64,000 nt of DNA from NCBI RefSeq assembly GCF_003003255.1, contig NZ_PVTD01000012.1, positions 62,001 to 126,000 of the forward strand. The letters are read 5' to 3'. Under the pieces are notes generated by a model. The model was given only the letters and a program-made list of their open reading frames with translations. It searched no databases and was not told where the DNA came from. Made by a program: the position numbers and the translations under genes. Shown piece after piece: positions 43,775-53,347 of the stretch (positions are counted from its first letter, which is position 1; each line of letters begins with the position of its first letter). Origin of the DNA: Aliiruegeria haliotis. Its GTDB lineage: Bacteria > Pseudomonadota > Alphaproteobacteria > Rhodobacterales > Rhodobacteraceae.

Positions 43775-45391
43775 GTGACCCACTTCATGAACACAAAAGA
43801 AGAAATCGTAACCGAAGCCATCGATGGGGTTCTGGCCGCATCCGGTGAAACGCTCGCCCGGCTGGACGGCTATCCACATATCCGCGTGGTCGTTCGCAAG
43901 GACTGGGACAAATCCAGGGTCGCGCTGGTATCCGGCGGCGGTTCTGGCCACGAACCGGCCCATGCGGGGTTCGTGGGAGAGGGGATGCTGACGGCGGCGG
44001 TCTGCGGGGATGTCTTCGCATCTCCCTCGGTCGACGCGGTCCTCGCGGGGATCCTGGCGGTGACCGGGCCGGCGGGCTGCCTGCTGATCGTCAAGAACTA
44101 CACCGGCGACCGCCTGAACTTTGGCCTTGCCGCCGAACGGGCCCGCACTTTCGGACTGAAGGTGAACATGGTGATCGTCGATGACGACATCGCACTGCCA
44201 GATCTGCCTCAATCGCGCGGGGTGGCCGGGACGCTCTTCGTGCACAAGATCGCGGGAACGCTGGCCGAAAACGGGGCCGACCTCGATACGGTGACGGACA
44301 TGGCGCGGAAGGTGATCGCGCGGGCCAAGACCATCGGCATGTCGCTCGATACCTGCCAGATTCCCGGCGCGCCCAAGGAAGAGCGCATCGGAAAGGGCAT
44401 GGCAGAGCTTGGGCTCGGCATTCATGGCGAGGCCGGCGTGGAGCAGATCCCGTTCGAAAGCGTCGGCCAGGCGATGGATCGCGTGACCGAACGCATGGCC
44501 GCCGCTATGGAAGATGGCCCGCATGTCGCGTTGCTGAACAACCTCGGCGCGACCTCGGTTCTCGAAATGTCGGTGCTTGCAAACGAGCTGAACCGCTCCC
44601 GGATCGGCAAGCAGGTGACGTTTCTGATCGGGCCGGCGCCGATGATGACGTCGCTCGACATGCATGGGTTCTCGCTCTCGGTTCTGCCTGCGGAGGCAGA
44701 TTTCGTGGATGCCTTGCGAAAGGGTGTTCCGATGCCGGCGTGGCCTGGCTGTGCGCCCGTGGTGGAACAGACGGTCTTTGACCTGCCGGACGGGTTGAGC
44801 CCGATCCGCCCGATCCCGTCGGCACATCCGCAGACCGAAGCCTTCCTGACCCGCTGTTGCAAGATCCTCATTGCTTCCGAGGATGACCTGAACGCGCTGG
44901 ATGCGAAATCCGGCGACGGGGACACGGGATCGACGCTCGCCGGTGCGGCACGCGCCCTGATTTCCGCCATGGACCGGCTTCCGCTCGCGGATCACACGCA
45001 GCTCTACCGGGCCATCGGGCAGGAACTCAGCCAGACCATGGGAGGGTCCTCCGGTGTCTTGCTGGCGATCTTCTTCGCCGCGGCCGGTGATGCTGCCTCG
45101 GGCGGAATGAACATGCGGGACGCTCTTCGTATCGGCCTCACGCGGATGCAGGAGGTCGGTGGCGCGCAACTGGGTGACCGAACGATGGTGGATGCCCTCC
45201 ACCCTGCGTTGGAGCAGCTTGAACAGGGGCTGGGTGCGGCAGCGATCGCAGCGCGTTCAGGTGCGAGTCTCACGGCGGAACTGGTCAAGGCAAAGGCCGG
45301 GCGCGCCTCCTATCTCAGTGCCGAGCAACTTGCGGGCCATGTCGACCCCGGGGCCGAAGCGGTGGCGCGGTTGTTTGAACAGATAGGCTAG
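43775..45391 (+). CDS. ATP-dependent dihydroxyacetone-type kinase (DhaK-DhaL fusion)
   Basis: Encodes 538 residues. The N-terminal DhaK domain (about 1-330) binds the substrate; the GLGIHGEAG motif carries the histidine that forms a hemiaminal bond with dihydroxyacetone, and GGGSGHEPAHAGFVG is intact. The C-terminal DhaL domain (about 340-535) has the Mg-ATP aspartates in SGDGDTGSTL and GGSSGVLLA. Fused forms use ATP, unlike PEP-dependent DhaKLM. Related kinases act on erythrulose. GTG 43775 was chosen because AAGGA lies 7 nt upstream and the product begins at the usual THFMN; ATG 43760 overlaps the ATPase 2 stop. It is the last gene of the operon. Confidence 0.93.
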   Translation: MTHFMNTKEEIVTEAIDGVLAASGETLARLDGYPHIRVVVRKDWDKSRVALVSGGGSGHEPAHAGFVGEGMLTAAVCGDVFASPSVDAVLAGILAVTGPAGCLLIVKNYTGDRLNFGLAAERARTFGLKVNMVIVDDDIALPDLPQSRGVAGTLFVHKIAGTLAENGADLDTVTDMARKVIARAKTIGMSLDTCQIPGAPKEERIGKGMAELGLGIHGEAGVEQIPFESVGQAMDRVTERMAAAMEDGPHVALLNNLGATSVLEMSVLANELNRSRIGKQVTFLIGPAPMMTSLDMHGFSLSVLPAEADFVDALRKGVPMPAWPGCAPVVEQTVFDLPDGLSPIRPIPSAHPQTEAFLTRCCKILIASEDDLNALDAKSGDGDTGSTLAGAARALISAMDRLPLADHTQLYRAIGQELSQTMGGSSGVLLAIFFAAAGDAASGGMNMRDALRIGLTRMQEVGGAQLGDRTMVDALHPALEQLEQGLGAAAIAARSGASLTAELVKAKAGRASYLSAEQLAGHVDPGAEAVARLFEQIG

Positions 45392-45397
45392 GACCTC

Positions 45398-45409
45398 CCC
45401 TGTACAGGG
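45398..45409. repeat. 12-bp palindrome after the kinase gene
   Basis: CCCTGTACAGGG is perfectly palindromic. It lies 6 bp after the kinase stop codon and 160 bp before the hydroxy-acid dehydrogenase start. It may be a protein-binding site or a minor part of the following hairpin region. Confidence 0.4.
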
Positions 45410-45414
45410 TCGGG

Positions 45415-45443
45415 ATCGGTTTCGGACGACGTCCCGGACCGAT
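45415..45443 (+). terminator. Hairpin after the kinase gene, possible terminator
   Basis: ATCGGTTTCGG (45415-45425) pairs with CCCGGACCGAT (45433-45443), with one mismatch and two G-T pairs. A weak T-rich stretch (TTTCG) follows. It likely ends or attenuates the ABC-kinase operon. Confidence 0.5.
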
Positions 45444-45567
45444 TTCGACCCCCCGCCGGGATCGCAGTGGTGCGGCGCATCGCGCAACCGACCGTCCCGC
45501 CCTTGAATTCGTCCGAGTTTCGCTGGCAACGTCGCGCCCAACGGTCGCTTGCCAGGGAGCCACGTCG

Positions 45568-46755
45568 ATGCGTCTCAAGGATTGCCACAACTTCCATGAC
45601 TTCCGGCGCCTTGCGCGGCGGCGGCTGCCGAGCCCGATCTTCAACTACATCGACGGAGGCGCCGACGATGAAGTGACTTTGGTCGGGAACACCAGTGCCT
45701 TCGATCAGTGCGATCTGTTGCCGTCGGTTTTGGCCGGCGTGTCCGATGTCGACATGTCGGTGACGGTCATGGGCCAGAAGCTCGACATGCCGGTCTTCTG
45801 TTCACCGACCGCCCTACAGCGTCTGTTTCATCACGAGGGCGAGCGCGCCGTGGCGGCAGCGGCAGAGAAATTCGGAACCATGTTCGGCGTTTCGTCGCTT
45901 GGGACCGTGTCGATCGAAGAGTTGCGGGAGAAGCACAGCAATCCGCAGGTCTACCAGTTCTACTTCCATCGCGACCGGGGCCTGAACGCGGCAATGATGC
46001 AGCGCGCCAAGGAGGCCGGCGTCGAGGTAATGATGCTGACCGTGGACAGTATCACCGGCGGCAACAGAGAACGCGACCTGCGAACAGGTTTCACGATCCC
46101 GTTTCGGCTTACCCTCGCCGGCATGATCCAGTTTGCGATCAAGCCGATGTGGGGAATCAACCATGTCACCCACGAGTCCTTCCGCCTGCCGCAACTCGAC
46201 GAACACGTGGACATGGGCAGCGGAACCAGTTCGATCGGCGGGTATTTCACGGAGATGCTCGACCCGTCGATGAACTGGGACGACGTGGCCGAGATGGTCC
46301 GCAACTGGGACGGGCAGTTCTGCCTGAAAGGTGTCATGACCGTAGAGGACGCCCGCCGAGCCGCTGAGATCGGTTGCACAGGAATCGTCCTGTCCAACCA
46401 CGGCGGGCGGCAGCTCGACGGCTCGCGAGCGCCATTCGACCAACTGGCCGAGGTCGTCGATGCTGTTGGCGACCGGCTCGACGTGATGATGGACAGCGGT
46501 ATTCAGCGCGGCACACACGTACTCAAGGCCCTGTCGCTCGGCGCGAAGGCCGTCGGTGTTGGCCGTCACTATCTCTACCCGCTTGCCGCGGCCGGGCAGC
46601 CGGGTGTGGAACGTGCACTCGGCCTGCTCCGTAGCGAGATCGAACGCGACATGAAGCTCATGGGGGTGACCCGGGTCGACCAGTTGGGCCGACACAACCT
46701 GCGGCTCAGAGGTTCTGGCCTGACGTCGATTGCAGTGGCGGGCGAAGCATCCTGA
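45568..46755 (+). CDS. lldD: FMN-dependent alpha-hydroxy-acid dehydrogenase (L-lactate dehydrogenase type)
   Basis: Encodes 395 residues. The family oxidises L-2-hydroxy acids to 2-keto acids via FMN. The N-terminal FNYIDGGADDEVTLVGN segment, the catalytic histidine motif LSNHGGRQLDG and the FMN-binding RGTHVLKAL and GVGRHYLY stretches are clear. It most resembles respiratory L-lactate dehydrogenase, but glycolate or other hydroxy acids are possible. GGGAG lies about 9 nt before ATG. It follows the kinase operon after a hairpin, so it may be partly co-regulated with it. Confidence 0.85.
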   Translation: MRLKDCHNFHDFRRLARRRLPSPIFNYIDGGADDEVTLVGNTSAFDQCDLLPSVLAGVSDVDMSVTVMGQKLDMPVFCSPTALQRLFHHEGERAVAAAAEKFGTMFGVSSLGTVSIEELREKHSNPQVYQFYFHRDRGLNAAMMQRAKEAGVEVMMLTVDSITGGNRERDLRTGFTIPFRLTLAGMIQFAIKPMWGINHVTHESFRLPQLDEHVDMGSGTSSIGGYFTEMLDPSMNWDDVAEMVRNWDGQFCLKGVMTVEDARRAAEIGCTGIVLSNHGGRQLDGSRAPFDQLAEVVDAVGDRLDVMMDSGIQRGTHVLKALSLGAKAVGVGRHYLYPLAAAGQPGVERALGLLRSEIERDMKLMGVTRVDQLGRHNLRLRGSGLTSIAVAGEAS

Positions 46756-46835
46756 CCAGCGTCGCGACGGCCGATTACCTTCGCGAACCTGCCGCCGACG
46801 GCTGCCCCCACGATGGGCGGCGTGCTTCAGGCGCA

Positions 46836-46912
46836 TTCCCTTCCGGGTCGCCGTGGGAGCGGTGCAACTCCTTGCAATAGTGCCGGAAACCCCACGCTGG
46901 TTACTGATTGAG
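46836..46912 (+). pseudogene. Decayed fragment resembling a sugar-porter MFS permease
   Basis: In one plus-strand frame this short stretch reads FRVAVGAVQLLAIVPETPRW followed by LL. The PETPRWLL block (46883-46906) is a signature of the sugar-porter family of MFS permeases (AraE, GalP, XylE type). There is no start codon, no continuation of membrane helices on either side, and the araB gene (minus strand) begins to overlap downstream. It may be a relic of an arabinose permease gene, lost after import by the ABC system. A chance match is possible given its length. Confidence 0.35.
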
Positions 46913-46931
46913 CCACCGGCCCGCCGCGCCC

Positions 46932-48554
46932 TCAGAGGGTGTTGGCGAAAGCGCCGAGCCGCTTGTAGTCGCCGTAGATCCCGTCAAAGATCGCGTGTGC
47001 CTGCGGATCCGGCCGGAAGGTCTTTTCGACCGGACTCAGCATGGCTGACTTGGCGGCGCCGATGTCTGAGTGAACTCCGGCTGCGGTGGCCGCAAAGATC
47101 GCAGCACCGCGCGCGCAGGCCTGGTCGGATTCGATCACGTCGATTTCGCGGTTCAGGACGTCCGCACAAACCTGACTGATGAGGTCCGACTTTCGGGCGA
47201 TACCACCGATCCCGGCAATGCTCTTTACCGGGATGCCTTCATCCACAAACCGTTCCACGATGGCGCGGGTGCCAAATGCGGCCGCCTCCACGAGCGCCCG
47301 ATAAAGCGATGGCGCGGTACTGCCCAAGTGCAGGCCAGACATCATCGCGCGCACCTTCTGGTTCGCGTCGGGGGTGCGGCGGCCATTGAGCCAGTCCAAC
47401 GCGCGTTCGCCAAGCGCACCCGGCGGCAGCTCCTTCGCCTCGGCTTCGAGCGCCGGCAGCAGCGAACCCTTCTGGCCCGTCCCGTTCCGGCCCCATTGCA
47501 GGATGCTCTCGAACCACGCGAAAGCATCCCCGAAGGAGGATTGTCCGGCTTCGAACCCGATGTATCCGGGCACGACACTGCCGGGAACCTGGCCGCAAAT
47601 CCCCTTGACCAGCGTGCCCCCAACTTCATCGGGCGGCGCAATGAGGATATCGCAGGTCGACGTCCCCATGACACGCACAAGCGTGTAGGGTTCGATGCCC
47701 GCGCCCACCGCGCCCATGTGGCAATCGAATGCGCCGACGGCGACCGGGATGCCCGCGTCGATTCCGAAGCGGCCGGCCCATTCCAGCGACAGCCGCCCGG
47801 CCTGCTGATCGGAGGTGCGCGTTTCCGTGTAGAGGGGGGTCGCGAGGTTGCCGAGGCATGGATCCAGCGCGGTGAGCCACTCCCGGCTCGGCAATCCGTT
47901 CCAGTCGGGGTGCCAGAGTGCCTTGTGCCCGGCAGCACACCGGCTACGAACGATTTTCGAGGCGTCATCCACACCGGTCAAAAGCGCAGGGATATAGTCG
48001 CAAAGCTCTACCCAGCTGGCTGCAGCCCGGAATACCGTGGGGTTGGCCCGACCGATCTTCAGGATCTTGGCCCAGTACCATTCCGACGAGTAGATGCCAC
48101 CGACGTACCGGATGTAGTCCTCGTGATCGCCACGCGCGCAGAGCGTGTTGATCTCTTCGGCCTCGGCAACTGCGGTGTGGTCTTTCCACAGGATGCACAT
48201 CGCATCGGGATCAGTGGTGAACCCATCCTTGAGCGCCAGTGCCGTGCCGTCCGCAGCCACGGGGAGCGGTGACGAACCGGTCGTGTCGACACCGATGCCC
48301 GCGATACGTGGCGCCGGATCCTTGCATTTCGCGAGGGCGCCGCGCACGGCCGACACCAGCGCCTCCAGGTAGTCCGCCGGATGCTGCCGATACTGCTGAT
48401 GCGCCGGGTTGCAGAAGCGGCCCTCCGCCCAGCGGGGATACTCGGCCACGCTTGAAGCCAGTTCGTATCCATCGGACGCGCGGACGACGACCGCGCGCAC
48501 GGAATCGGAACCGAAGTCCAGCCCAAGTACGCATGTGTTGCCTGAATCAACCAT
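46932..48554 (-). CDS. araB: L-ribulokinase
   Basis: Encodes 540 residues, as expected for AraB. It is an FGGY-family kinase that phosphorylates L-ribulose to L-ribulose 5-phosphate. The N-terminal phosphate-1 motif GLDFGSDSVRAVVV, GVDTTGSSPLP and the C-terminal GGIARKSDLISQ motif are visible. GGAGA lies about 6 nt before ATG 48554. It is divergent from araC and completes the phosphorylative pathway with araA and araD. Confidence 0.93.
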   Translation of the reverse strand: MVDSGNTCVLGLDFGSDSVRAVVVRASDGYELASSVAEYPRWAEGRFCNPAHQQYRQHPADYLEALVSAVRGALAKCKDPAPRIAGIGVDTTGSSPLPVAADGTALALKDGFTTDPDAMCILWKDHTAVAEAEEINTLCARGDHEDYIRYVGGIYSSEWYWAKILKIGRANPTVFRAAASWVELCDYIPALLTGVDDASKIVRSRCAAGHKALWHPDWNGLPSREWLTALDPCLGNLATPLYTETRTSDQQAGRLSLEWAGRFGIDAGIPVAVGAFDCHMGAVGAGIEPYTLVRVMGTSTCDILIAPPDEVGGTLVKGICGQVPGSVVPGYIGFEAGQSSFGDAFAWFESILQWGRNGTGQKGSLLPALEAEAKELPPGALGERALDWLNGRRTPDANQKVRAMMSGLHLGSTAPSLYRALVEAAAFGTRAIVERFVDEGIPVKSIAGIGGIARKSDLISQVCADVLNREIDVIESDQACARGAAIFAATAAGVHSDIGAAKSAMLSPVEKTFRPDPQAHAIFDGIYGDYKRLGAFANTL

Positions 48555-48682
48555 TCCGTCTCTCCCCGTTTAACGCGATTCGGTGCGGCATCCCTATGGA
48601 CAATTCACTTGGGCCGCCCGACGTCATCTCTTTCCCATTTCCGCCGGCTTCTTTAGATTATTGAGCAACCAAAGGTCGAACA

Positions 48683-49714
48683 ATGCAGCATAGAGTTGGA
48701 GACATGGACGAAAGATCTGATTTTGATCCGTCACAAGACCCGCAGGTCAATCGGATCATTTCCAAGCTTGCCTATTCGTCCTCACCCCCCGAAGACGACG
48801 CCGAGGTCGCCTCGCTTTTTCCCGGATTCCGGTTCGATGTGCGGCTTGTTGCGGGCATCACGCCGATCGAAAAGGACGGGCCGCTGGATTTCTTCGTCGA
48901 TCGCCCGAACGGTATGCGCGGGTGGATCGTGAATCTGACCGTCGATGGCACCGGGCAGGTCTTTGATGGCGACACCGGGTTCACTGTCGGGCCGGGCGAC
49001 CTGTTGATGTTTCCGCCGGAAGCGCGACATTTCTACGGCCGGGCAGAGGGGTCGCAGAAGTGGTGGCACCGGTGGATTTACTTCCAGCCGCGTGCATTCT
49101 GGAAACCCTGGCTGGATTGGAGCACGCAGGTTGATGGAGTGCACCTGTTGCGGCACCGTGACGAAGGCAAGTTCTCGGAGATCTTTCGTCTGTTCGTGGG
49201 GGTCGATCGCTGGTCTCATCGCGATGACGCACTCTCCCTCGACCTCGCCTTCAACCGGCTGGAACACATCCTGCTGTCCTGCGCGCGGCTCGACCGGGAT
49301 GCGCGCAATTCGCCGGAGGTGGTGGACGAACGGGTGCTGGCTGCCTGCACGCTGATCTCACAGGATCTTGCACGCCCCATCGGGGTGCGGGAGGTTGCCG
49401 ACCACGTCTGCCTGTCGCCCTCACGTCTTTCGTCGCTGTTTCGCAAATTCATGGGTGTCGGAGTCGTTCAGTGGCGCGACGCGCAACGGGTGCAATACGC
49501 GATGCAGATGCTGCGGATCAGCAACGTGCCGATCAAGTCGCTCAGCCAGATGGTCGGCTATGACGATCCGCTCTATTTCTCGCGCGTTTTCAGCCGTCAC
49601 ACCGGGATGAGCCCGCGTCATTTTCGGGAACGCCACACCGAAATCCTGCCGACACTGCAAACGGAAATGGCGGCAACCGATGTATCCGGTCTGCCGCCAT
49701 CCCTGGCTGAGTGA
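48683..49714 (+). CDS. araC: AraC-family regulator of the arabinose genes
   Basis: Encodes 343 residues. An N-terminal cupin-type sensing domain (about 45-190, with GPGDLLMFPPEARHFY) is followed by two C-terminal helix-turn-helix motifs (VREVADHVCLSPSRLSSLFRK and the GYDDPLYFSRVFSRHTGMSP region). The layout matches AraC-type activators that bind sugar in the cupin. It lies between araB and araA, and its start is divergent from araB across 128 bp. ATG 48683 has AAGG 7 nt upstream; a second ATG at 48704 has a ribosome-binding site too close to use. Confidence 0.9.
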   Translation: MQHRVGDMDERSDFDPSQDPQVNRIISKLAYSSSPPEDDAEVASLFPGFRFDVRLVAGITPIEKDGPLDFFVDRPNGMRGWIVNLTVDGTGQVFDGDTGFTVGPGDLLMFPPEARHFYGRAEGSQKWWHRWIYFQPRAFWKPWLDWSTQVDGVHLLRHRDEGKFSEIFRLFVGVDRWSHRDDALSLDLAFNRLEHILLSCARLDRDARNSPEVVDERVLAACTLISQDLARPIGVREVADHVCLSPSRLSSLFRKFMGVGVVQWRDAQRVQYAMQMLRISNVPIKSLSQMVGYDDPLYFSRVFSRHTGMSPRHFRERHTEILPTLQTEMAATDVSGLPPSLAE

Positions 49715-49729
49715 GCAATCCTGGCAACG

Positions 49730-51238
49730 TCAGGCCCGGAAGCCGCCTGACAGATGCCAGAAGACTTCGTTCATGCGAAGATCCTGCTTGAACCGCGGCA
49801 GCGAGGTGTCCGCATCGATGAGCGCCAGTTCCATATCCGCCATCGTCGCGAAGTCTTCCAGCATCTCCGCCGTCACATCGTAGCTATAGGCGGTGTGGTG
49901 CGCGCCGCCGGCGAGGATCCAGGCGCGGCAGGCGGTCTTGAAGTCCGGCTGGCATTCCCACACGGCACGGGCGACCGGCAGTTTCGGCAGGTCCGGGTGG
50001 TCAACGGCTGTCACCGTGTTAGCGATCATCCGGAAACGGTTGCCCATATCCACGAAACACGCATTGATCGCCGGCCCCTTGCGGGCGTTGAAGACGAGCC
50101 GCACCGGGTCGTCTTTGCCGCCGATACCCAGCGCGTGGATTTCCACCCGTGGCTTTGCGTCGGCGATACTCGGACAGACCTCCAGCATGTGCGAGCCCAG
50201 CACGCGCTCCGCACCCGGCGTCATGTCGTAGGTATAATCCTCCATGAAGGAGCAGGCCCCTGTCAGCCCATGGCCCATGACCTTCATCGCCCGCACCAGC
50301 GCCGGGGTCTTCCAATCGCCTTCGCCGGCAAACCCGTAGCCCTGCGCCATCAACCGCTGTGAGGCGATGCCGGGAAGCTGCGACAGCCCGTGCAGATCCT
50401 CGAAGGTGTGGGTGAAGCCCTTGAAACCTCCTTCGTGGAGAAAGGCGCCGATCCCAAGCTCCTGTTTGGCGTTGTACAAAAGGGCATCGTGGTGCTCACC
50501 ACCGGGGGCAAGAACCGGGTCGACGTCATAGAGGTCGGCATATTCGGTCGCGAGGTCCGCAATCTCGGCGTCGGGGACCTGCGCCATGCGGTCGGCCAGG
50601 TCCATGATTCCGTAACCATCGACCGAGAAGCCAAAGGCCATTTCGGCACCGACCTTGTCACCTTCGGTCACGGCGACGTAGCGCATGTTGTCCCCAAACC
50701 GGCAGAACCGCGCACCCTGCCAATCATCCCAGGCCCGGGCCGCCCGCATCCACGTGTCGATCTGTTGCTGTACCTCGCCATCGGACCAGTGTCCCGCGAC
50801 GACCTTTCGCGGCAACCTCAGGCGCGTGTGCATGAAACCCGCCTCCCGGTCGCCGTGCGCCGACTGGTGCAGGTTCATGTAATCCATGTCGATCGCGTCC
50901 CACGGAAGCGCGGCGCTGACTTGAGTGTGCAGATGCAGAACCGGCTTGGTGAGTTGGGAAAGGCCACGGATCCACATCTTGGCCGGCGAGAACGTGTGCA
51001 TCCACAGGATCACGCCGCCACATTCCTCGTCCGCCGATGCCTCCCGGCAGATCCTCGCGATCTCGTCAGACGTTGTCCCGACACCGGCGAAATGCACGGG
51101 GAGCGACAGGCGACCATCCGCGGCAAGCCCCTCGGCCACGCTCCGCGCGCCATCGGCAACCTGGGCCAACGCCTCGGGCCCGTAGAGATGCTGCGAGCCG
51201 CACACGAACCATATCTTCAGTGGGTTCAGTCCGATCAT
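49730..51238 (-). CDS. araA: L-arabinose isomerase
   Basis: Encodes 502 residues, the normal AraA length. It interconverts L-arabinose and L-ribulose. Typical segments are [12 protein letters not shown] at the N-terminus, [29 protein letters not shown], the metal-binding Glu in DYTYDMT and a C-terminal His-rich [12 protein letters not shown]. It converges on araC with a gap of 15 bp. It lies on the same strand as araD, gguB, gguA and chvE and is probably the last gene of that unit. Confidence 0.97.
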   Translation of the reverse strand: MIGLNPLKIWFVCGSQHLYGPEALAQVADGARSVAEGLAADGRLSLPVHFAGVGTTSDEIARICREASADEECGGVILWMHTFSPAKMWIRGLSQLTKPVLHLHTQVSAALPWDAIDMDYMNLHQSAHGDREAGFMHTRLRLPRKVVAGHWSDGEVQQQIDTWMRAARAWDDWQGARFCRFGDNMRYVAVTEGDKVGAEMAFGFSVDGYGIMDLADRMAQVPDAEIADLATEYADLYDVDPVLAPGGEHHDALLYNAKQELGIGAFLHEGGFKGFTHTFEDLHGLSQLPGIASQRLMAQGYGFAGEGDWKTPALVRAMKVMGHGLTGACSFMEDYTYDMTPGAERVLGSHMLEVCPSIADAKPRVEIHALGIGGKDDPVRLVFNARKGPAINACFVDMGNRFRMIANTVTAVDHPDLPKLPVARAVWECQPDFKTACRAWILAGGAHHTAYSYDVTAEMLEDFATMADMELALIDADTSLPRFKQDLRMNEVFWHLSGGFRA

Positions 51239-51289
51239 TTCCGTGCCTTTCCTTGGATATCGACAGGGGCGTAAGCCGCTGTAATTAAA

Positions 51290-51979
51290 TCACTTCTGGC
51301 CATACCAGGCATTGGCGCCGTGCTTGCGCTGGTAGTGGTAGTCGAGCACGTGGTCCTCCAGTGGCGGCAACCCGCCACAGGCGATGCGCGTGACCGTTGC
51401 CATCTCGGCGCATTTCTCCAGAACCACTGCATTGTGTACGGCGTCATCGGGCGTCTTGCCCCAGGCAAAGGGGCCGTGCCCGGCCAACAGCACCATCGGT
51501 TGAGCCATCGGGTCGCGCCCTTCGAAGGCGCGGACGATATTCACACCGGTCTCTCCCTCGTAGTCCCGGGATACCTGCTCCGGTGTGAGCGGGTCGGTGC
51601 AGGGGATCGGCCCTGCGCAATAGTCGGCCTGCGTCGTGCCAAGACAGGGGATTTCCATCCGCGCCTGTGCCCAGCCGACCGCATGTGTGGAATGGGTGTG
51701 CACGACGCCTCCGATTTCGGGAAATGCCCGATAGAGCGTCGTGTGGGTCCGGGTGTCGGAGGAGGGTTTCTTGCTGCCCCAGACCACCTCGTTGTCGAGT
51801 GTGACGACAACCATATCGTCTGCCTGCATCTCCGCGTAGGACACGCCGGAGGGTTTGATCACCACCAGCCCCGCCTCGCGGTCAATGCCGCTGACATTGC
51901 CCCAAGTGTAGACGACCACGCCGCGCCGGTTCAATTCCAGGTTGGCTTCGAATACGGCGTGGCGAAGGTCGCGCAACAT
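51290..51979 (-). CDS. araD: L-ribulose-5-phosphate 4-epimerase
   Basis: Encodes 229 residues. AraD converts L-ribulose 5-phosphate to D-xylulose 5-phosphate by retro-aldol chemistry at a zinc ion. The zinc ligands lie in HTHSTHAVGWA, with a further His in the LLAGHGPFAWG segment, and the phosphate-binding KPSGV motif is near residue 45. ATG 51979 was chosen as it begins at the conserved MLRDLRHAVFEANLEL and has GGGAGA 7 nt upstream; the open frame further upstream lacks homology. It lies 51 bp upstream of araA. Confidence 0.95.
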   Translation of the reverse strand: MLRDLRHAVFEANLELNRRGVVVYTWGNVSGIDREAGLVVIKPSGVSYAEMQADDMVVVTLDNEVVWGSKKPSSDTRTHTTLYRAFPEIGGVVHTHSTHAVGWAQARMEIPCLGTTQADYCAGPIPCTDPLTPEQVSRDYEGETGVNIVRAFEGRDPMAQPMVLLAGHGPFAWGKTPDDAVHNAVVLEKCAEMATVTRIACGGLPPLEDHVLDYHYQRKHGANAWYGQK

Positions 51980-52123
51980 GCCAGCATCTCCCAATGGAGT
52001 GGCGATCTGTTCAGATGCCAGGTCGGTTTGAAGGTGCGGCCGGAGGCTTTTCGGCACTCCGGCCGGCAGTTTCGTGAGTGGTGCCCGGTCGCCGATGGCG
52101 GCCCGGATCTGGCATTTTGGGCC

Positions 52124-53347
52124 TTATCCGGCCTTCTTCTTGTTGTAGACGTCGAAGATCACCGCGGCCAAAAGCACCAGGCCCTTGATGACTTGCTGGT
52201 AGTCGATGCCCACCGACATGATCGACATGCCGTTGTTCATGACCCCCATCAGGAAGGCGCCGATCACCGCACCGACCACTGTGCCGACACCGCCGGACAT
52301 CGACGCGCCGCCGATGAACACCGCCGCGATCACATCCAGTTCGAAGGCGACGCCGGCCTTGGGTGATGCGGAGTTGAGCCGTGCCGCAAAGACCAGCCCG
52401 GCCAGGGCGGCAAGGAAGCCCATGTTGGCGAAGGCGAGAAAGGTCAGCTTTTGTGTGTTGACCCCGGACAACCGCGCGGCCTTTTCGTTGCCGCCGAGCG
52501 CATAGATGCGTCGGCCCATCGTCGTCCGCGACGTGAAGAAACTGTAGACGGCAATCAGGATCGCCATCACGATCAGCACGTTGGGCAGGCCACGATAACC
52601 TGCCATCAGCATCGTGAAGTAGTTGATGGCAAACAGGATCAGGCCGTTTTGCAGGATGAAGACCGAAAGCGGTTCCTCGGCGTCAGCGATCCGAAGCTGC
52701 GCCCGGCGGTTCCTCAGATTGGCGTAGACAAGGTACAGGCTGATCGCACCGCCGAGAAGAAGCGTCAGACCATGCGTGCCTTCCATGCCGGTCAGGTCGG
52801 GGATGAAGCCGGAGCTGAGCTTCTGGAAGCTCTTGGGGAACGGTCCGATCGACTGCCCTTGCAGCAATGCCAGCGTCAATCCACGGAACACCAGCATACC
52901 GGCGAGCGTGACGATGAAGGCCGGGATCTTGTGGTAGGCGACCCAGTAGCCCTGCATCGCGCCGATGGCGATACCGGCCAGCAGACAGATCACTACGGAA
53001 ATGAAGACCGGTATTTCCCATGAGACGATCAGCACCGCCGCCAAGGCGCCGATGAAACCGACGACCGAGCCGACGGACAGGTCGATATGCCCCGCCACGA
53101 TGACCAGCAGCATGCCGATGGCCATGATCACGATATAGCTGTTTTGCAGCACGAGGTTGGTGATGTTGAGCGGCTTCATGAGGATGCCGTCGGTCATGAT
53201 CTGGAAGGAGACCATGACGACGATCAGCGCGAGTAGCAGCCCGTATTCGCGCATGTTGGCCTTGATGTAGCTGCCGATGGTGGTTTTGGTCTCTGCTTCG
53301 GTCACCGAAGCCGGGGCGTTGGCCGTTTGTTGCATCTTTTCACCCAT
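52124..53347 (-). CDS. gguB: Sugar ABC importer permease GguB-type
   Basis: Encodes 407 residues, with about ten membrane segments of the RbsC/AraH/XylH family. It shows [15 protein letters not shown] and [18 protein letters not shown] plus the [13 protein letters not shown]-like C-terminal block ([19 protein letters not shown], in two halves). The length and context match GguB of the ChvE-GguAB system. ATG 53347 overlaps the GguA stop by 8 bp; a second ATG four codons later is possible. It is 144 bp before araD. Confidence 0.9.
   Translation of the reverse strand: MGEKMQQTANAPASVTEAETKTTIGSYIKANMREYGLLLALIVVMVSFQIMTDGILMKPLNITNLVLQNSYIVIMAIGMLLVIVAGHIDLSVGSVVGFIGALAAVLIVSWEIPVFISVVICLLAGIAIGAMQGYWVAYHKIPAFIVTLAGMLVFRGLTLALLQGQSIGPFPKSFQKLSSGFIPDLTGMEGTHGLTLLLGGAISLYLVYANLRNRRAQLRIADAEEPLSVFILQNGLILFAINYFTMLMAGYRGLPNVLIVMAILIAVYSFFTSRTTMGRRIYALGGNEKAARLSGVNTQKLTFLAFANMGFLAALAGLVFAARLNSASPKAGVAFELDVIAAVFIGGASMSGGVGTVVGAVIGAFLMGVMNNGMSIMSVGIDYQQVIKGLVLLAAVIFDVYNKKKAG

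Noticed and set aside
48555-48682. AraC half-site-like TATGGA in the araB-araC gap, also present upstream of chvE (near 56121)
   Set aside because: The hexamers lack the partner element at a fixed spacing, and the flanks differ between the two places. Too short to call as binding sites without a motif search over more genomes.
49729-49751. 7-bp inverted repeat between araC and araA as a terminator
   Set aside because: The stem is short, extends into the araA coding end, and no T-run follows on either strand.
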